Below, in pieces: positions 1 through 6,833 of a stretch of DNA of 19,923 bases (position 1 is its first letter; every line of letters begins with the position of its first letter). Under the pieces are notes generated by a model, which saw nothing but the letters and a program-made list of their open reading frames with translations, did no database searches and had not been told where the DNA came from. The translations under genes were made by a program, and so were the position numbers. Origin of the DNA: Pseudomonadota bacterium (GTDB lineage: Bacteria; Pseudomonadota; Alphaproteobacteria; Acetobacterales; Acetobacteraceae); contig JAJXXT010000095.1 in assembly GCA_021780935.1 (NCBI GenBank), forward strand, positions 1 through 19,923. Reading direction: 5' to 3'.

Positions 1-345
1 GCCGGGGCCGGGGACGATGGCGGCGCCGGCGCCGCGCGCGGCGAGGGCGTCGCAGGCCGGCCCGATCCGTTCCGGCGGCAGGCAGAGGATGGCGAGGTCG
101 GGGGTGGGGGGAAGGCTCGTGGCATCGGTGGACGCGGCGGTGGGGACCGGGGCGACGACGCCCTGGAAGCCGGCCTCGCGCAGATGGGCGAGCATGGCCT
201 GGCCCTGGGGTGAGTCGGCGCCGAGGACGGCGATGCTGGCGGGCGCGAACAGCCGCGCCGGCCGGAAGCGGGCGGGGATGGGCGGCGGGGTGGTGGGAGC
301 GGGCATGACGGGCAAAGCGGGGTTCGCCGGACGGTGGACTTGCAT
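1..345 (-). CDS. Acyl-CoA synthetase-type CoA-binding protein, N-terminal part (runs off the left edge)
   Basis: Reading the minus strand gives an open frame through the left edge with no stop. After a proline-rich leader it reads RPARLFAPASIAVLGADSPQ, then a segment ending PDLAILCLPPERIG and GAGAAIVPGPG. This is the Rossmann-type CoA-binding domain that opens ADP-forming acetate/acyl-CoA ligases and the PatZ/Pat-type fusion proteins: 'LFxPxSIAVLGA', then 'PDLAxxxxPP' and a 'GxxxAVxxxxG' strand. Start is uncertain: ATG at 345 gives 115 codons in the window, and ATG at 306 is equally possible; neither has a clear Shine-Dalgarno sequence. Catalytic His and ATP-grasp regions would lie beyond the window, so full-length function (ligase, or fusion with an acetyltransferase domain) cannot be told. 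It is transcribed divergently from phnS. The family call is from motif pattern only. Confidence 0.7.
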   Translation of the reverse strand, partial: MQVHRPANPALPVMPAPTTPPPIPARFRPARLFAPASIAVLGADSPQGQAMLAHLREAGFQGVVAPVPTAASTDATSLPPTPDLAILCLPPERIGPACDALAARGAGAAIVPGPG

Positions 346-465
346 CTTGGCAGGGTCTGCGGGCGGCGCCGAGGGTGCCGGAGCGTCACGGAACGATCAC
401 GCGACAGCGGCGCCCTGACGCGACAGATACCGTGACGCCTTGATCGCAAACAATGGGAGATCCGA
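346..465. promoter_or_regulatory. Divergent intergenic region ahead of phnS with nested repeats (candidate operator)
   Basis: The 120-nt gap between the divergent CoA-binding gene and phnS must hold promoters for both if both are transcribed from here. It contains a perfect 9-bp inverted repeat, GCGTCACGG at 383-391 and CCGTGACGC at 430-438. Enclosed within it is a perfect 9-bp direct repeat, ACGCGACAG at 399-407 and 418-426, spaced 19 nt start to start (about two helical turns). I could not find a convincing sigma70 hexamer pair, and the repeats do not match the enterobacterial Pho box (CTGTCAT repeated every 11 nt). Binding of a regulator is inference. Confidence 0.35.
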
Positions 466-1509
466 ATGAGGAAGATGGCAACCGCTGCCCTCGCCGGCGC
501 GGCTTTTCTGCTTGGGCCGAGCCTGCTGGGATGGGGCAGCGCGCATGCCCAGGGCGTGGTGACGATCTATTCCGCTGACGGGCTGCATGACGGCAAGCCC
601 AACTGGTACCAGACCGAGTTCGACGCCTTCACCAAGGCGACTGGGATCAAGGTGCAATATGTCGAGGCGGGGTCCGGCGTGGTGGTGGACCGGGTGTTGC
701 AGCAGCGGGCGAACCAGCAGGCGGATGTGCTGGTGACGCTGCCGCCGTTTATCCAGCAGGCGGCAGCCGACGGGCTTCTTGTGCCTTATGTGCCGAAGGA
801 TGCAGGCAAGATCGAGGCCTCCGGCACCGATCCGCAACATCGGTATTATCCCATGATCGATGACTACCTGAACTTCATCTATGACGCGGCCGCGGTGAAG
901 GTGGCGCCGGTGACGTATGATGATCTGTTGCAGAAGCGTTTTCGCAACAAGATCCAGTATTCGACGCCGGGCCAGGCGGGTGACGGCACCGCGGTGATGA
1001 TCCAGGCGTTTCATGTATTCGGCAGCAAGGATGCGGGTTTTGCGTATCTGAAGAAGCTGCAGGCGAACAATGTCGGGCCCTCCGCCTCTACCGGGCGGCT
1101 GACGGGGCTGGTGAACAAGGGCGAGCTGTGGGTCGCCAACGGCGATATCCAGATGAACTTCGCGCAGATGCAGCAGAACCCGAATATCCGCGTGTTCTGG
1201 CCGGCCGGACCGGACGGCACGCGGTCGACCTTTGCCGACGGGTATGTGATCGGGCTGGTGGCGGGCGCGCCCCATGCGGCGAACGGCAAGAAGCTGATCG
1301 ACTTCCTGCTGAGCCGGCAGGCGCAGGCGCAGGTGAGCTCCATCGCGCAGGGATTTCCGGTGCGCACCGACGTGCATCCGACGGATGCGACCTACAAGGC
1401 GCTGAAGGCGATGATGCACGGGGTGACGATCTGGACGCCGGACTGGAACGCGGTGCTGGCGACGCTGAAGAGCGACGTCGCGCGCTGGCATCAGGTGACG
1501 GGAAGCTAG
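466..1509 (+). CDS. phnS: 2-aminoethylphosphonate ABC transporter, periplasmic substrate-binding protein PhnS
   Basis: Predicted periplasmic binding protein that delivers 2-aminoethylphosphonate (AEP) to the PhnTUV importer. It is 347 residues long with a signal peptide (basic MRK, hydrophobic core, probable cleavage after AHA at residues 26-28). The mature part opens [19 protein letters not shown] and carries [48 protein letters not shown] and [13 protein letters not shown]. These blocks match what I recall of Salmonella PhnS almost word for word, so the AEP assignment is stronger than for a generic iron- or polyamine-type binding protein. The ATG at 466 has a good Shine-Dalgarno (GGGAGA, 455-460, 5-nt spacing). 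It is the first gene of a five-gene operon, with 8 nt to phnT. AEP-binding residues were not verified individually. Confidence 0.9.
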   Translation: MRKMATAALAGAAFLLGPSLLGWGSAHAQGVVTIYSADGLHDGKPNWYQTEFDAFTKATGIKVQYVEAGSGVVVDRVLQQRANQQADVLVTLPPFIQQAAADGLLVPYVPKDAGKIEASGTDPQHRYYPMIDDYLNFIYDAAAVKVAPVTYDDLLQKRFRNKIQYSTPGQAGDGTAVMIQAFHVFGSKDAGFAYLKKLQANNVGPSASTGRLTGLVNKGELWVANGDIQMNFAQMQQNPNIRVFWPAGPDGTRSTFADGYVIGLVAGAPHAANGKKLIDFLLSRQAQAQVSSIAQGFPVRTDVHPTDATYKALKAMMHGVTIWTPDWNAVLATLKSDVARWHQVTGS

Positions 1510-1517
1510 CCTCTGCG

Positions 1518-2657
1518 ATGGATGACGCGGGCGCAACTCTTGACGCGCACGTGGCGCCCGACATCGGTTCAGCCGGTGTCGGGGGTTCGGCCGGTGTCGG
1601 GATTGGTTTCGCTGGCGTCACGGTGGCCTATGGGGCCAGCGTGGCGCTGGCGGAGCTGACGCTCGAGGTACGGCGGGGCGAGATCCTGGCGCTGATCGGG
1701 CCCTCCGGCTCCGGCAAGACGACGGCGCTGCGGGCTGTCGCGGGGTTTGCGCGGCCCGGCGCCGGGCGCGTGACGGTGGCGGGGCGGGATGTGACGGAGC
1801 TGGCGCCGGCGGCGCGCGGCATCGGCATGGTGGTGCAGAGCTACGCGCTGTTCGCGCATATGTCGGTGGCGGAGAACGTGGCGTTCGGGCTGGCGGCGCG
1901 CGGCGTTGGGAAGACGGAACAACGCGCGCGGACGATGGAGTGCCTGCGGCTGGTGGGCATGGAGGCGTTCGCCGGGCGGATGCCACGCCAGCTTTCCGGC
2001 GGGCAGCAGCAGCGCGTGGCGATTGCGCGCGCGCTGGCGATTCGTCCCGAGGTGCTGCTGCTCGACGAGCCGTTCTCGGCACTCGACGCGCAGATCAGGC
2101 GGATGATGGTCGAGGAGGTGGCGCGGCTGCATGCGGGGATGCCGACGCTGACGATCCTGCACGTGACGCATGACCAGACGGAGGCGCTGTCGCTCGCGCA
2201 CCGGATCGGGATTTTGCGCGGTGGGCGGCTGGAGGCGGCGGGGGATTCGCGAGCACTGTACCAGGCGCCGCCGACGCGCTTCGCCGCCGAGTTTCTTGGG
2301 CGGGCCAATCTGCTACCCGTTGACGTGGTGGCGGTGGATGGGGATGGGACGGGTGTTGCCGCGGTGCGGTTCGGCGCGGCGGTGCTGCGCGCGCGCATGG
2401 GCGGCGGGCTGGCGGCTGGCAGGCTGATGCTGCTCTGTGTGCGCCCGCACGCGCTGGTGCTGGGGGCAGCGGAAAATGCGTTTGCCGCGACCGTCGCCGC
2501 GGTGCGCTGGCAGGGCGAGGCGCATGCCGTTGAGCTCGTTGCGGGAGCGACACGGCTGCTGCTGACCAGCACGGTGCTGCGCGAGCCGCCGGGGGTGGGG
2601 GATGGGGTGATGGTGGGATTCGACCCCAGGGACGCGACGCTGCTCGATGATGCGTAG
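1518..2657 (+). CDS. phnT: AEP ABC transporter, ATP-binding protein PhnT
   Basis: Cytoplasmic ATPase that powers import. With the ATG at 1518 it is 379 residues, normal for CysA/PotA/PhnT-type subunits. Seen in order: Walker [10 protein letters not shown] (61-69), Q-loop Q107, signature LSGGQQQR (159-166), Walker B VLLLDEP (179-185), D-loop SALD (187-190) and switch His218 in VTHDQ. A C-terminal TOBE-like regulatory region follows residue 240, including [10 protein letters not shown]. The open frame extends upstream into phnS, but that part is read out of frame through real phnS codons, so 1518 is preferred. Its Shine-Dalgarno is weak (GGGAAG at 1500-1505, 12 nt away), suggesting coupling to phnS translation. 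The N-terminus has an unusual Gly/Ala/Ser leader containing a tandem hexapeptide duplication before the ATPase fold begins near residue 29. Its end overlaps phnU by 11 nt. Confidence 0.9.
   Translation: MDDAGATLDAHVAPDIGSAGVGGSAGVGIGFAGVTVAYGASVALAELTLEVRRGEILALIGPSGSGKTTALRAVAGFARPGAGRVTVAGRDVTELAPAARGIGMVVQSYALFAHMSVAENVAFGLAARGVGKTEQRARTMECLRLVGMEAFAGRMPRQLSGGQQQRVAIARALAIRPEVLLLDEPFSALDAQIRRMMVEEVARLHAGMPTLTILHVTHDQTEALSLAHRIGILRGGRLEAAGDSRALYQAPPTRFAAEFLGRANLLPVDVVAVDGDGTGVAAVRFGAAVLRARMGGGLAAGRLMLLCVRPHALVLGAAENAFAATVAAVRWQGEAHAVELVAGATRLLLTSTVLREPPGVGDGVMVGFDPRDATLLDDA
1566..1601 (+). repeat. In-frame 18-bp tandem duplication in the phnT 5' end
   Basis: Two adjacent 18-bp units (1566-1583 and 1584-1601) differ at one base and encode GSAGVG twice (PhnT residues 17-28). 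A degenerate third unit (IGFAGV) follows and merges into the first strand of the ATPase domain. The position, before the conserved fold, suggests a tolerated replication-slippage duplication. Confidence 0.85.
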
Positions 2658-3480
2658 CGCGCGGGCGTTGCGCGCCCTGGCGCTGCCAGTCCTGGCGCTG
2701 CCGGTGCTGGGGCTGGTGGCGGGGGTGGTCTATCCGCTGGCTCTGACCTTGCTGCGGGCGTTGCGGCCGGGGGTGATGGCGCGGGTGCTGGGTGCTACCT
2801 GGTTTCGTGCCGCGCTGCTGCACACGGCGGAGATCGCGCTACTGGCGACCGGCGGCTGCATCGTGATGGCGCTGGTGCTCGGGCTGGTGATCGCGTTCCT
2901 GCCGTTTCCTGGGGCGCGGCTGGTGGCGCGGGCGATCGACACGGTGATCGCGCTGCCGACGTTTCTGGTGGCGCTGGCGTTCACGTTTTTCTACGGCTCG
3001 GCGGGGGTGGTGAACGAGGCGCTGATGGCGGTGCTGCACACGCGGACCCCTCCCCTCGCCTTTCTCTACACGATCTGGGGCGTGATCATGATCGAGGTCA
3101 CGGTCTATACGCCGTTCGTGCTGCGCCCGCTGCTGGCGGCGTTCGGGCAGATCGATCGGGCGCAACTGGAGATGGCGAGCAGCCTGGGCGCGGGGCCGTG
3201 GCGGATCGCGCGGCGGATCGTGCTGCCGGCGGCGATGCCAGCACTGCTCGCCGGCGGGTCGCTGTGTCTGTTGCTGACCGTCAACGAGTTCGGGGTGCTG
3301 TTCTTCATCGGTGCCAAGGGCGTGATCACGCTGCCGCTGCTGATCTATGAAAAGGCGATCGAGGAGTTTGACTATCCCGCGGCCTGTGCCATCGCCCTGG
3401 TGTCCGTGGCGCTGTCGCTGTCGCTGTTCGGGGTCTATCGGGCGGTGCTGCGGCGGCTTGCGATGCCGAGCGGGACATGA
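2647..3480 (+). CDS. phnU: AEP ABC transporter, permease PhnU
   Basis: Inner-membrane permease subunit of the AEP importer, 277 residues, with about six hydrophobic segments (roughly 10-36, 63-88, 99-118, 140-165, 197-221 and 246-265). The cytoplasmic EAA loop that docks on the ATPase is clear at 175-194, containing EMASSLGAGPWRIARRIVLP, with the conserved Gly at the expected place. The start is one of two consecutive ATGs (2647 and 2650) lying inside the end of phnT; the 11-nt overlap implies translational coupling. Its stop overlaps the phnV start (ATGA at 3477-3480). The PhnU rather than PhnV label rests on gene order as in the Salmonella phnSTUV cluster; the permease class itself is certain. 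Confidence 0.85.
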   Translation: MMRSARALRALALPVLALPVLGLVAGVVYPLALTLLRALRPGVMARVLGATWFRAALLHTAEIALLATGGCIVMALVLGLVIAFLPFPGARLVARAIDTVIALPTFLVALAFTFFYGSAGVVNEALMAVLHTRTPPLAFLYTIWGVIMIEVTVYTPFVLRPLLAAFGQIDRAQLEMASSLGAGPWRIARRIVLPAAMPALLAGGSLCLLLTVNEFGVLFFIGAKGVITLPLLIYEKAIEEFDYPAACAIALVSVALSLSLFGVYRAVLRRLAMPSGT

Positions 3481-4313
3481 GGCGCGGGGCGCGGGGCTGG
3501 CGGGCGGGCGCGTGGGCGGTGGCGTGGCTGCTGCTGGCGGGCTTCTATGCCGGGCCGCTGGTGCTGATCGCGCTGGCGAGTGTGGCGGGGCAGTGGAACG
3601 GGGCGCTGCCGAGCCATCTGACGCTGCGGCATTTCGGCGCGGTATGGAGCGGCAGCCAGGCGGGGACGGTGTGGGTGAGCCTGGCGACGGGGATGGCGGC
3701 GAGCCTCGGCGCACTGGTTCTGGGGACGATTTCCGCACTGGCGCTGCGCGGCGCCGGCGGGCTGGCCCGACGCGTCGGCGGGTTTGCGTTCTATCTGCCA
3801 AGCGCGGTGCCGACGGTGTGCGTGGGGCTGGGGCTGCTGGTCGCCTATAGCCGGCCGCCGCTGCTGCTGAACGGGACCATCGCGATCGTGGTGCTGGCGC
3901 ATCTGGCGATCGTCTCGGCGTTCGCGTTCGCCGCAGTGCAGGCGGGGCTGGCGGGGCTGGCGCCGGCGTTCGAGGAGGTGGCGGCGGGGCTCGGTGCCAG
4001 CAGGATGTATCGGCTGCGGCGGGTGACGCTGCCGATGCTGGCGCCGTATCTGGGGGCCGCGTTCAGCCTCGCCTTCGCGCTCTCGATGGGGGAGCTGGCG
4101 GCGACCATCATGGTCTATCCGCCGGGCTGGGTGACGATGCCGGTTTCGATCTTCGCGCTGACCGACCGTGGCGACACGTTCGAGGGGGCGGCCTTGACCG
4201 TGATCCTCGCCGCGGCAACGCTGGTGGTTCTGGGCGCCGTGGGGCGCGCGGCGGCGGGGTTTGGCGGCTTGCGGGCCGACGGGCGCCATGGAACGAGGAA
4301 CGGGACGGCATGA
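3477..4313 (+). CDS. phnV: AEP ABC transporter, permease PhnV
   Basis: Second inner-membrane permease, 278 residues, pairing with PhnU to form the translocation path. Hydrophobic segments lie near 10-37, 65-92, 103-124, 133-157 and 191-215, with another near the C-terminus. The EAA loop is at about 166-187 (EEVAAGLGASRMYRLRRVTL). Translation starts at an ATGA overlap with phnU and ends at an ATGA overlap with the hydrolase gene (4310-4313), so three consecutive cistrons are probably coupled. Assignment as PhnV follows from position behind phnS, phnT and phnU. Confidence 0.85.
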   Translation: MRRGARGWRAGAWAVAWLLLAGFYAGPLVLIALASVAGQWNGALPSHLTLRHFGAVWSGSQAGTVWVSLATGMAASLGALVLGTISALALRGAGGLARRVGGFAFYLPSAVPTVCVGLGLLVAYSRPPLLLNGTIAIVVLAHLAIVSAFAFAAVQAGLAGLAPAFEEVAAGLGASRMYRLRRVTLPMLAPYLGAAFSLAFALSMGELAATIMVYPPGWVTMPVSIFALTDRGDTFEGAALTVILAAATLVVLGAVGRAAAGFGGLRADGRHGTRNGTA

Positions 4314-5269
4314 TGACGAGCGATCCGCGGTGGGACCCCGAGATGCTGGCGGCGCGGGAGCGGCAGGACGCCTATGCCGCGACCCTGCCGGCGCAGGTGC
4401 TGGCGCACCCGTTCGACGCGGCGCGGGCGATCAATGACCGGATTGCCGCTATCTGGAGCGATGGCGGGCCGGCGATGCAGGAGACGCGGAATTTCACGCT
4501 GCCGCTGCGCGGACGGCGGGTGGCGTGCCGGCTGCACCTGCCTCGCATTGACGCCGTGCTGCCGCTGCTGGTGTGGGTGCATGGCGGGGGGTGGGTGTTC
4601 GCCTCGATCGACACGCATGACCGGGTGGGGCGGGAGCTGGCGGCGGCGGGCGATGTGGCGGTGCTGCTGGTGGATTATGCGCTGGCGCCGGAGGCGAGGT
4701 TTCCGCTGGCGCTCTATGAGATCGACGCGCTGCTGCGGCGGGTGGCGGGCGAGGCGGCGGGCTGGGGCGTGGACGCGGCGAAGCTGCTGGTGGGCGGGGA
4801 TTCCGCCGGCGGCAACCTGGCACTGGCAGCCGCGATGCTGGCGCGCGACGGTGGGGGGGCGACGCTCGCGGGGGTGCTCGCGGCCTATCCCGTGACGGAT
4901 GCGGATTTTTCCTCGCCCACGTATGTGGAGTTTGCCGTGGGGTATGGGCTGACCGCGGCCGGGATGCGGGCCTATTGGGACCTCTATCTCGCGCACGAGG
5001 CGGACCGGTTCAACCCGCTGGCCGCACCGCTGCGCGGCGATGCGGCGGGGCTGCCGCCGGTGTTCATGCCGCTGGCCGAGATCGACGTGCTGCGCAGCGA
5101 GGGCGAGCGGATGGCGGCGAAGATCCTGGCCGCGGGCGGGGTGTGCGAGTGCGTGATCCACAAGGGGATGGCGCACGGGTTCTATCGGCAGGCGGGGGCC
5201 GTTTCGGGGGCGGCGCGGGCGATCGAGGAGGCCGGGCGGTGGTTGCGGAGCGTGACGGGCCGGGGGTGA
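4310..5269 (+). CDS. Alpha/beta hydrolase of the hormone-sensitive lipase family
   Basis: Predicted cytoplasmic esterase or amidase, 319 residues, no signal peptide. The HSL-family oxyanion motif HGGGW is at 91-95, the nucleophile elbow GDSAGG at 163-168 (Ser165), the likely acid Asp259 in EIDVL, and the catalytic His289 in MAHGF. All three triad residues are therefore present in the expected order. Two adjacent ATGs (4310, 4313) are possible; 4310 shares ATGA with the end of phnV, and GAGGAA (4293-4298) lies just upstream as a plausible Shine-Dalgarno. Being the last cistron of the phosphonate transporter operon suggests a role in processing an imported phosphonate derivative (for example an N-acyl or ester form), but that is inference; HSL-type esterases have broad substrates and the target is unknown. 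It is followed by the low-GC island. Confidence 0.85.
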   Translation: MMTSDPRWDPEMLAARERQDAYAATLPAQVLAHPFDAARAINDRIAAIWSDGGPAMQETRNFTLPLRGRRVACRLHLPRIDAVLPLLVWVHGGGWVFASIDTHDRVGRELAAAGDVAVLLVDYALAPEARFPLALYEIDALLRRVAGEAAGWGVDAAKLLVGGDSAGGNLALAAAMLARDGGGATLAGVLAAYPVTDADFSSPTYVEFAVGYGLTAAGMRAYWDLYLAHEADRFNPLAAPLRGDAAGLPPVFMPLAEIDVLRSEGERMAAKILAAGGVCECVIHKGMAHGFYRQAGAVSGAARAIEEAGRWLRSVTGRG

Positions 5270-5404
5270 TTGGCGGGTGGCGCCGTGCCGTCTCGGGTCA
5301 TTCTGAGCGATTCGGTTGCGTTGCTCCATTACGGCGTCAAACTCCGACCCTCGACCTTCCTATCCGGGCGAAAATCGACACCTTCAAAAACCAGCAACAT
5401 GAGG
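5270..5404. other. Intergenic region between convergent genes, left edge of low-GC island
   Basis: This 135-nt stretch separates the hydrolase stop from the DUF4238 stop, the two genes converging. GC content falls from about 70% to under 60% within it. No hairpin followed by a T-run was found for either gene. A GATTGGCGG copy at 5268-5276 straddles the hydrolase stop and recurs at 6539-6547. Confidence 0.5.
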
Positions 5405-6316
5405 TCAGAGCAAAGGCTTCAACGATCGCTGGGAACTCGCAAAAATCTGCCTGTAGGCAGCCCGTTTTATTTCTTCGTTAAGTGCTTTTGCCTGTTCTAC
5501 TGAGACGCGACCGCGCTGAAATCCGGTGCGCTCGTCCATTTCATCCAAAATAACCGCGAGCTGCGGACTGACCGGATAATAGAATGCCAAGAGCTGAGGC
5601 GCTACACCCGGAGCTCCTCCAAGAAGATTTACGACCGGCTGATCTCCGGTGATGAAGGGCGTCGCTAACTCGCTCTCCAATAAGAGCAATGGGCGTTTTT
5701 TACGCTCGCGCAGTAATGTCGCCCCGGCACTGGCCGCCATGAAGTGGGCAAGAATTGGCCAACATCGCTCCGCGCTGAAGTCGTTGCCAAACCCGCTTGG
5801 TCGCTCTCGTTCGGCGGCCAAGAAGCGCTCTCGAACGCCATTGGTCCGAAGGTTCTGCAAGCACAAGAAGTGGGTAAATTTCGCATAGAGCGCGGGATCA
5901 TCGTAAAAGCTCAGATCCTTCCGCCTGATCGCATCGAACACGGGCTTAATGCCGTCTTCATAGCGCGCGTGGAGCTTTTCCTCTGCCGTGATTATGTAGC
6001 AGTCAAGCTGGGCATCGACGGTTGGGTTGCTGGCGAACGGTGAGGCAGCCTTCAATCTGCCGGCGATCCCCAACGTATAGATGAAATCCTCGACCAACTC
6101 CTTCATGGGCCTCAGGCGGCTGTCACAGATCACTCTGAGTGCGTGTATATCGGCGTCGGTTAACGGGTGCAGCTTATAGAAATCGCGTTCGACGGCCACT
6201 CGGGAGACGTTCGCATTGAATATTCTTCCCTCTTGGAGACACCAAATTTTGCAGTCAGTCGCCCATGCCTCCAGGTAGCTCCGCCAAACATGGTGCTGTC
6301 GCCGCGTCACATTCAT
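5405..6316 (-). CDS. DUF4238 domain-containing protein
   Basis: A 303-residue soluble protein without signal peptide or clear membrane segment. It opens MNVTRRQHHVWRSYLEAWA, the His-rich N-terminal block characteristic of DUF4238 (His8-His9 followed by an aromatic/Leu stretch). Near the C-terminus it has FITGDQPVVN (221-230) and FYYPVSPQLAVIL (245-257), matching the family's 'TSDNPV' and 'F-P-L-S-P' type blocks. DUF4238 has no established biochemical activity that I know of. The gene is much lower in GC (about 53% in a counted line) than everything around it and uses many A/T-ending codons, which indicates horizontal acquisition. ATG at 6316 overlaps the stop of an upstream 55-codon ORF (ATGA), and no strong Shine-Dalgarno is present, so it may depend on that ORF for translation. 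Family assignment is by recalled motif pattern. Confidence 0.75.
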   Translation of the reverse strand: MNVTRRQHHVWRSYLEAWATDCKIWCLQEGRIFNANVSRVAVERDFYKLHPLTDADIHALRVICDSRLRPMKELVEDFIYTLGIAGRLKAASPFASNPTVDAQLDCYIITAEEKLHARYEDGIKPVFDAIRRKDLSFYDDPALYAKFTHFLCLQNLRTNGVRERFLAAERERPSGFGNDFSAERCWPILAHFMAASAGATLLRERKKRPLLLLESELATPFITGDQPVVNLLGGAPGVAPQLLAFYYPVSPQLAVILDEMDERTGFQRGRVSVEQAKALNEEIKRAAYRQIFASSQRSLKPLL

Positions 6317-6480
6317 TGGAGCACGTCAGCACGAGACTGGCGCCAGCCGCCGGAGTCGTCTGGGAAGAGCACGCATATCCCGATCACTTCCGCGAGCCAT
6401 TCCTGTATCATCTTCGGTTTAATTTCATCTGCTCCGCTTGACGTTACCCTGTCGCCCAAGAGTCCAGCCACACCGCTCAT
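6313..6480 (-). CDS. Small hypothetical protein (55 aa) coupled to the DUF4238 gene
   Basis: Minus-strand ORF starting ATG at 6480 with in-frame stop TGA at 6315-6313, which overlaps the DUF4238 start codon as ATGA. The product begins MSGVAGLLGDRVTSS, continues through DEIKPKMIQEWLAEVIGI and ends SGGWRQSRADVLQ. An in-frame TAA lies eight codons upstream of the ATG, so the gene cannot extend further. Base composition matches the DUF4238 gene rather than the surroundings. A TATCATAAT sequence just upstream (minus strand, 6509-6501) could be a -10 element giving a leader of about 14 nt. There is no strong Shine-Dalgarno. I recognise no family. It may be a partner, a leader peptide that gates translation, or a chance frame. 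Confidence 0.45.
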   Translation of the reverse strand: MSGVAGLLGDRVTSSGADEIKPKMIQEWLAEVIGICVLFPDDSGGWRQSRADVLQ

Positions 6481-6652
6481 ATTGAAAGCTGCCTGGGCGC
6501 ATTATGATAGATGACTCGCGAAAACTTGATGCCCAGTCGATTGGCGGATTGGTGGCACCGACCGGAATGGGGCGTGCGTGGAATGTGATTGGTGGTCCGA
6601 CAAGGCGTTGGTGTGCCCTGGCGGCGGGCGTCGCTGGGGAATGCTTGGGGCG
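6481..6652. other. Junction region between low-GC island and MaoC remnant
   Basis: The GC content rises from about 50% to about 68% across this 172-nt stretch. It holds the candidate promoter of the minus-strand small ORF and the right-hand GATTGGCGG copy (6539-6547). No credible gene or terminator is seen on either strand; the long minus-strand frame passing through is a shadow of the DHDPS-family gene. Confidence 0.5.
6501..6506 (-). promoter_or_regulatory. Candidate -10 element for the small ORF / DUF4238 pair
   Basis: Read on the minus strand the hexamer is CATAAT (five of six to TATAAT), within TATCATAAT. A start point roughly 7 nt downstream would lie about 14 nt before the small ORF's ATG. 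No good -35 hexamer occurs 16-18 nt upstream (TCAAGT-like at best), so this is weak evidence. Confidence 0.25.
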
Positions 6653-6811
6653 ATGGCTGGGTTGTGGTTCGAGGGGCTGAACGTGGGGCGGGTCGCTAAA
6701 GCGGAGTGGACGCGCACGGTGACGGAGGCGGAAAGTATGCTCTTCTGCTCTGCTCCATGACCATGAACGTGCAGAAACTGCGGCTCAATGCCGACTTCGT
6801 GGCGACGGCCC
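6653..6811 (+). pseudogene. Frameshifted, truncated copy of the MaoC-family dehydratase gene (N-terminal part)
   Basis: From ATG 6653 the frame reads MAGLWFEGLNVGRVAKAEWT, then RTVTEAESMLFC, aligning with the intact gene at 7973 ([32 protein letters not shown]). A 32-nt block (6701-6732) is identical to 8021-8052. At about 6750 there is a 5-nt insertion resembling a CTGCT duplication, which shifts frame and ends translation; after it, the other frame resumes with TMNVQKLRLNADF, matching [13 protein letters not shown]. Homology stops near 6806-6811, i.e. after about 50 of 161 codons, close to the convergent end of the DHDPS-family gene. Several differences from the intact copy are synonymous (AAA/AAG, ACC/ACG, CTC/CTG), suggesting it was a functional paralogue before it decayed. 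Confidence 0.85.
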
Positions 6812-6833
6812 CGACGCCCAGCACGCCTCGCGC

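Noticed and set aside
383..438. Pho box for PhoB control of phnS
   Set aside because: The repeated 9-mer does not match CTGTCAT-type repeats and the spacing is 19 nt rather than 11 nt.
1128..1517. Extended N-terminus of PhnT reaching into phnS
   Set aside because: The extension is Arg/Ala/Gly-rich, out-of-frame reading of phnS codons; a normal-length PhnT starts at 1518.
397..1536. Long minus-strand open frame (379 codons) opposite phnS
   Set aside because: It is Arg/His/Pro-rich, has no recognisable domain and is antisense to a gene with strong family identity; it arises from high GC at codon third positions.
5270..6652. Insertion sequence or transposase in the low-GC island
   Set aside because: No transposase or integrase frame and no terminal inverted repeats were found; only the 9-bp direct repeat is seen.
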